From an uncultured Desulfovibrio sp. (GTDB lineage Bacteria; Desulfobacterota; Desulfovibrionia; Desulfovibrionales; Desulfovibrionaceae), in the NCBI GenBank assembly GCA_900550745.1, contig URTO01000078.1, positions 1 through 7,884 of the forward strand: a stretch of 7,884 bases of DNA, written 5' to 3'. Under the pieces are notes generated by a model. The model was not told the DNA's origin. It saw nothing but the letters and a program-made list of their open reading frames with translations, and did not search any database. Shown here one piece after another: positions 5,945-7,884 of the stretch. The position numbers and the translations under genes are program-made. Position 1 is the first letter of the stretch. Every line of letters begins with the position of its first letter.

Positions 5945-7819
5945 TCACTTCCGGGGAGACAGGGTGGAAAGGGCGTCCTCAAGCTGGCCCGCCGTGTACA
6001 GATCCCTGAGCACGATGGGGCTGTTTGAGAGGAGGCCCTTGGGGAAAATGGCCGTGACCGGGATGCTGACGCTGCCGATGGCGCGGAGCAGCGCCTGCGC
6101 TTCCGGGTCGGGGCGGGTCAAATCCACCTTGATGAGGCGCAGCCCGTAGCGTTCCGTGATGGCGTGCAGGCGTTTGGGCGTCAGCACGGTCTGCTCAAGG
6201 AATTTGCAGGAGGGGCACCAATCCGCCGTGAATTCGACCAGCAGCGGTTCTTTTTTCAGCAGCGAGCGGAACGTGTCCGCTTGGAACGCTTCCCACGGCG
6301 CGGGTTCGGGCGCGGGCCGCACGCTCCACCAGATGGAGCCGCCTACCATAAGGAGCGCGAGCGCGCCCGTAAAGAGCTTTTGCGGCCCAGAGGCCCGCAA
6401 TCCGCCCCAGTGCCCCCAGATCCACGCCGCCAGCGCGCAGACGAGCAGGGTGACGAGCGCGGGGATCCGCTGCGATTCGGGGAGAATGGACAGCAGATAG
6501 ATGGCCGTGCCCATGAGGAAGAAGCCGACCAGCCGTTCCATGATCCCCGTCCATGCGCCGGGCTTGGGGAGGATGCGGGCCGCGCCGGGCCAAGCCGCGA
6601 GGACGAGGTAGGGCAGGGCCATGCCGATCCCGGTTGCGGTGAATACGGCGGCGATTACGGGCAGGGGCTGGAGCGCCGCCCAGCCGAGCACGCCGCCGAG
6701 CAGGGGGCCGCTGCATGGGGTGGCCAGCAGGGTGGCGACGAGGCCGGTGAGGTAGGCTTGCATTTTGGGGCTGCGTGATGCGCCGACTTTGAAATCAAGC
6801 ACGGGCAGCGTGAACACGTCGAACAGGGAGAGGGACAGCAAAAAGACGAGGATCAGCAGCCCATACACGAGGTGGGTGTTCTGGAACAGGCCGCCCCACG
6901 CCAATCCGAACGCGCCGACGCAAAAGGCCAGCACGAGGAACCACGTCAGGATCCCGGCGGCGAACAGTACGTTGTGCCTGCGGAAATGGGCGAGGCGCCG
7001 GCTTTCTGTTTCATGGCCCGATGCGCTCAGCAGGGCGGAAACCTTCATGGTCAGCACGGGCAGCACGCAGGGCATGACATTGAGGATAAGGCCCGCCAGC
7101 AATCCGAGGAGCAGGGCCGTGCCGAGGGCTGTGGGCTCCAGGGATTCCTGCGGGAAGCGCGGCATAAACCGCCATTCTTCAGGCTCAGCGGGGCTTCCGG
7201 GGGCAAGCCGGGCGGACGGCCCGGAAAGCGGCGTCAGCGGGGTGACGGATTGCTGTGGGGGGGCCTGCGGAGGCACGGGTTCGGAAAGGGTGGGGGAACC
7301 GGTTTTGCCGAGTTGCCCATACGCTTCCAGCGCGGCAGGGCTCGGCGGAGGCAGCGTTTGGGGGAACGTGAGGGAAACCGTTTGCTGCACGGGGACGCAA
7401 TTTTTGTCCGAGCAGAGGAGCATGGAAAGCTCGGCGGAGAGGGGGCCGGGTACGGGGGCATCGAAACGGATGAAGATCGGGAACCGGGAGGTATAAGCGA
7501 GGATCTGCTTTGTGGGCTCGAAGGTGTCGGGCGTAAGCTGCCCCTGCGGGTAGAGGACTGCGGCTGCGGCGGGCTGTCCCTGCGCGTCGCGGACGTTCAA
7601 GCTGGTGGGAATGGGTGCGTCCGCGTAGTGGGAGTAGGTGTGGTAGCCTTTTTGCGGCGTCACCCAGAGCACGGCCGCCGGATGCCCGTCCAGCTCGGCA
7701 TATTCCGTATCCAATGAAAAAGGAAGTGATTCCGCCTTGGTAAGAGCCGCAGCATACAGCAGGAAACCTGCGGCAAGGCAGAGTATAAGCCATATATGGA
7801 GTGTGTTTTTCATTTTCAT
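5945..7819 (-). CDS. dsbD: DsbD-family thiol:disulfide interchange protein
   Basis: A 624-residue inner-membrane protein that passes electrons from cytoplasmic thioredoxin to periplasmic thiol proteins (disulfide isomerisation, cytochrome c maturation). It has three parts. A signal peptide (hydrophobic to about residue 27) leads to a periplasmic domain with the cysteine pair CSDKNCVP (Cys136, Cys141), followed by a Pro-rich linker (about 156-225). The membrane domain has about eight segments between 232 and 500, with Cys251 in NVMPCVLPV and Cys369 in ATPCSGP, the redox pair of the family. The C-terminal thioredoxin domain has WCPSCK (Cys535, Cys538) and cis-Pro587 (SIPVTAIF). All six redox cysteines expected for DsbD are present. 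The start at ATG 7819 gives a standard signal peptide but lacks an obvious ribosome site. A GTG at 7870 in the same frame has AAGGGG three bases upstream, and the frame is open to the window edge, so the true start is uncertain. Confidence 0.9.
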   Translation of the reverse strand: MKMKNTLHIWLILCLAAGFLLYAAALTKAESLPFSLDTEYAELDGHPAAVLWVTPQKGYHTYSHYADAPIPTSLNVRDAQGQPAAAAVLYPQGQLTPDTFEPTKQILAYTSRFPIFIRFDAPVPGPLSAELSMLLCSDKNCVPVQQTVSLTFPQTLPPPSPAALEAYGQLGKTGSPTLSEPVPPQAPPQQSVTPLTPLSGPSARLAPGSPAEPEEWRFMPRFPQESLEPTALGTALLLGLLAGLILNVMPCVLPVLTMKVSALLSASGHETESRRLAHFRRHNVLFAAGILTWFLVLAFCVGAFGLAWGGLFQNTHLVYGLLILVFLLSLSLFDVFTLPVLDFKVGASRSPKMQAYLTGLVATLLATPCSGPLLGGVLGWAALQPLPVIAAVFTATGIGMALPYLVLAAWPGAARILPKPGAWTGIMERLVGFFLMGTAIYLLSILPESQRIPALVTLLVCALAAWIWGHWGGLRASGPQKLFTGALALLMVGGSIWWSVRPAPEPAPWEAFQADTFRSLLKKEPLLVEFTADWCPSCKFLEQTVLTPKRLHAITERYGLRLIKVDLTRPDPEAQALLRAIGSVSIPVTAIFPKGLLSNSPIVLRDLYTAGQLEDALSTLSPRK

Positions 7820-7844
7820 GGGGTGGACGGTAGCGTTTTTTCTG

Positions 7845-7861
7845 CCCTTTTGCAAAAAGGG
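7845..7861. repeat. 7-bp inverted repeat upstream of dsbD
   Basis: CCCTTTT and AAAAGGG flank a three-base centre (GCA). It lies about 25 bases upstream of the preferred dsbD ATG, and inside the frame if the GTG at 7870 is used. No T run follows on either strand. It could be an operator or an mRNA leader hairpin, but nothing else supports a role. Confidence 0.3.
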
Positions 7862-7884
7862 TATTGACACTTGCCCCTTATTTG

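Noticed and set aside
5235..6149. A 304-codon + strand frame across trmJ and the end of dsbD
   Set aside because: It spans two genes with complete catalytic motifs on the other strand, including their junction, and the product has no domain I recognise.
7864..7869. TTGACA near the right edge, possibly a -35 box for a rightward gene
   Set aside because: The matching -10 region would fall beyond the window edge, so it cannot be supported.

Overview
The window is GC-rich bacterial DNA with dense, well-spaced genes. A TRAP-type periplasmic binding protein, a DsbD-type electron transporter and a SpoU-family (TrmJ-like) RNA methyltransferase together point to a Gram-negative proteobacterium. A sulfate- or sulfite-reducing relative such as Desulfovibrionaceae (Bilophila-like) would fit, but that assignment is an impression from gene content and composition, not a demonstrated match.

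Left part (+ strand, 204-4441): three full-length genes lie head to tail. They are a YtcJ-type metal-dependent amidohydrolase (204-1808), an M20-family carbamoylase/allantoate-amidohydrolase-like enzyme (2114-3349) and a DctP-type TRAP substrate-binding protein with a signal peptide (3410-4441). The likely theme is capture of a small organic acid or N-acyl/N-carbamoyl compound in the periplasm, followed by hydrolysis of C-N bonds in the cytoplasm. No TRAP membrane subunits (DctQ/DctM) are present here, so the binding protein must use a permease encoded elsewhere.

Middle (4442-5165): a spacer packed with hairpins leads into a second dctP copy (4587-4760). It has a good ribosome-binding site and signal peptide but stops after 57 codons. 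Immediately after its stop codon is a roughly 380-bp tract of seven diverged copies of a 27-28-bp motif. The copies start every 56-61 bp and are separated by 29-33 bp of mostly unrelated sequence. That geometry, and motif ends reading GGGGAATAC, resemble a decayed type I-E-like CRISPR array without cas genes in view. A lineage-specific intergenic tandem repeat is the main alternative. This is the most unusual part of the window.

Right part (- strand, 7819-5166): dsbD, a periplasmic thiol/disulfide reductant transporter, is followed with overlapping or nearly touching ends by a trmJ-like tRNA 2'-O-methyltransferase gene. The two are probably one transcript converging on the dctP cluster, with a strong hairpin after the methyltransferase gene. 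The first ~200 bases hold no confident gene. They contain a terminator-like A-run/T-run structure and a perfect dyad upstream of the amidohydrolase.
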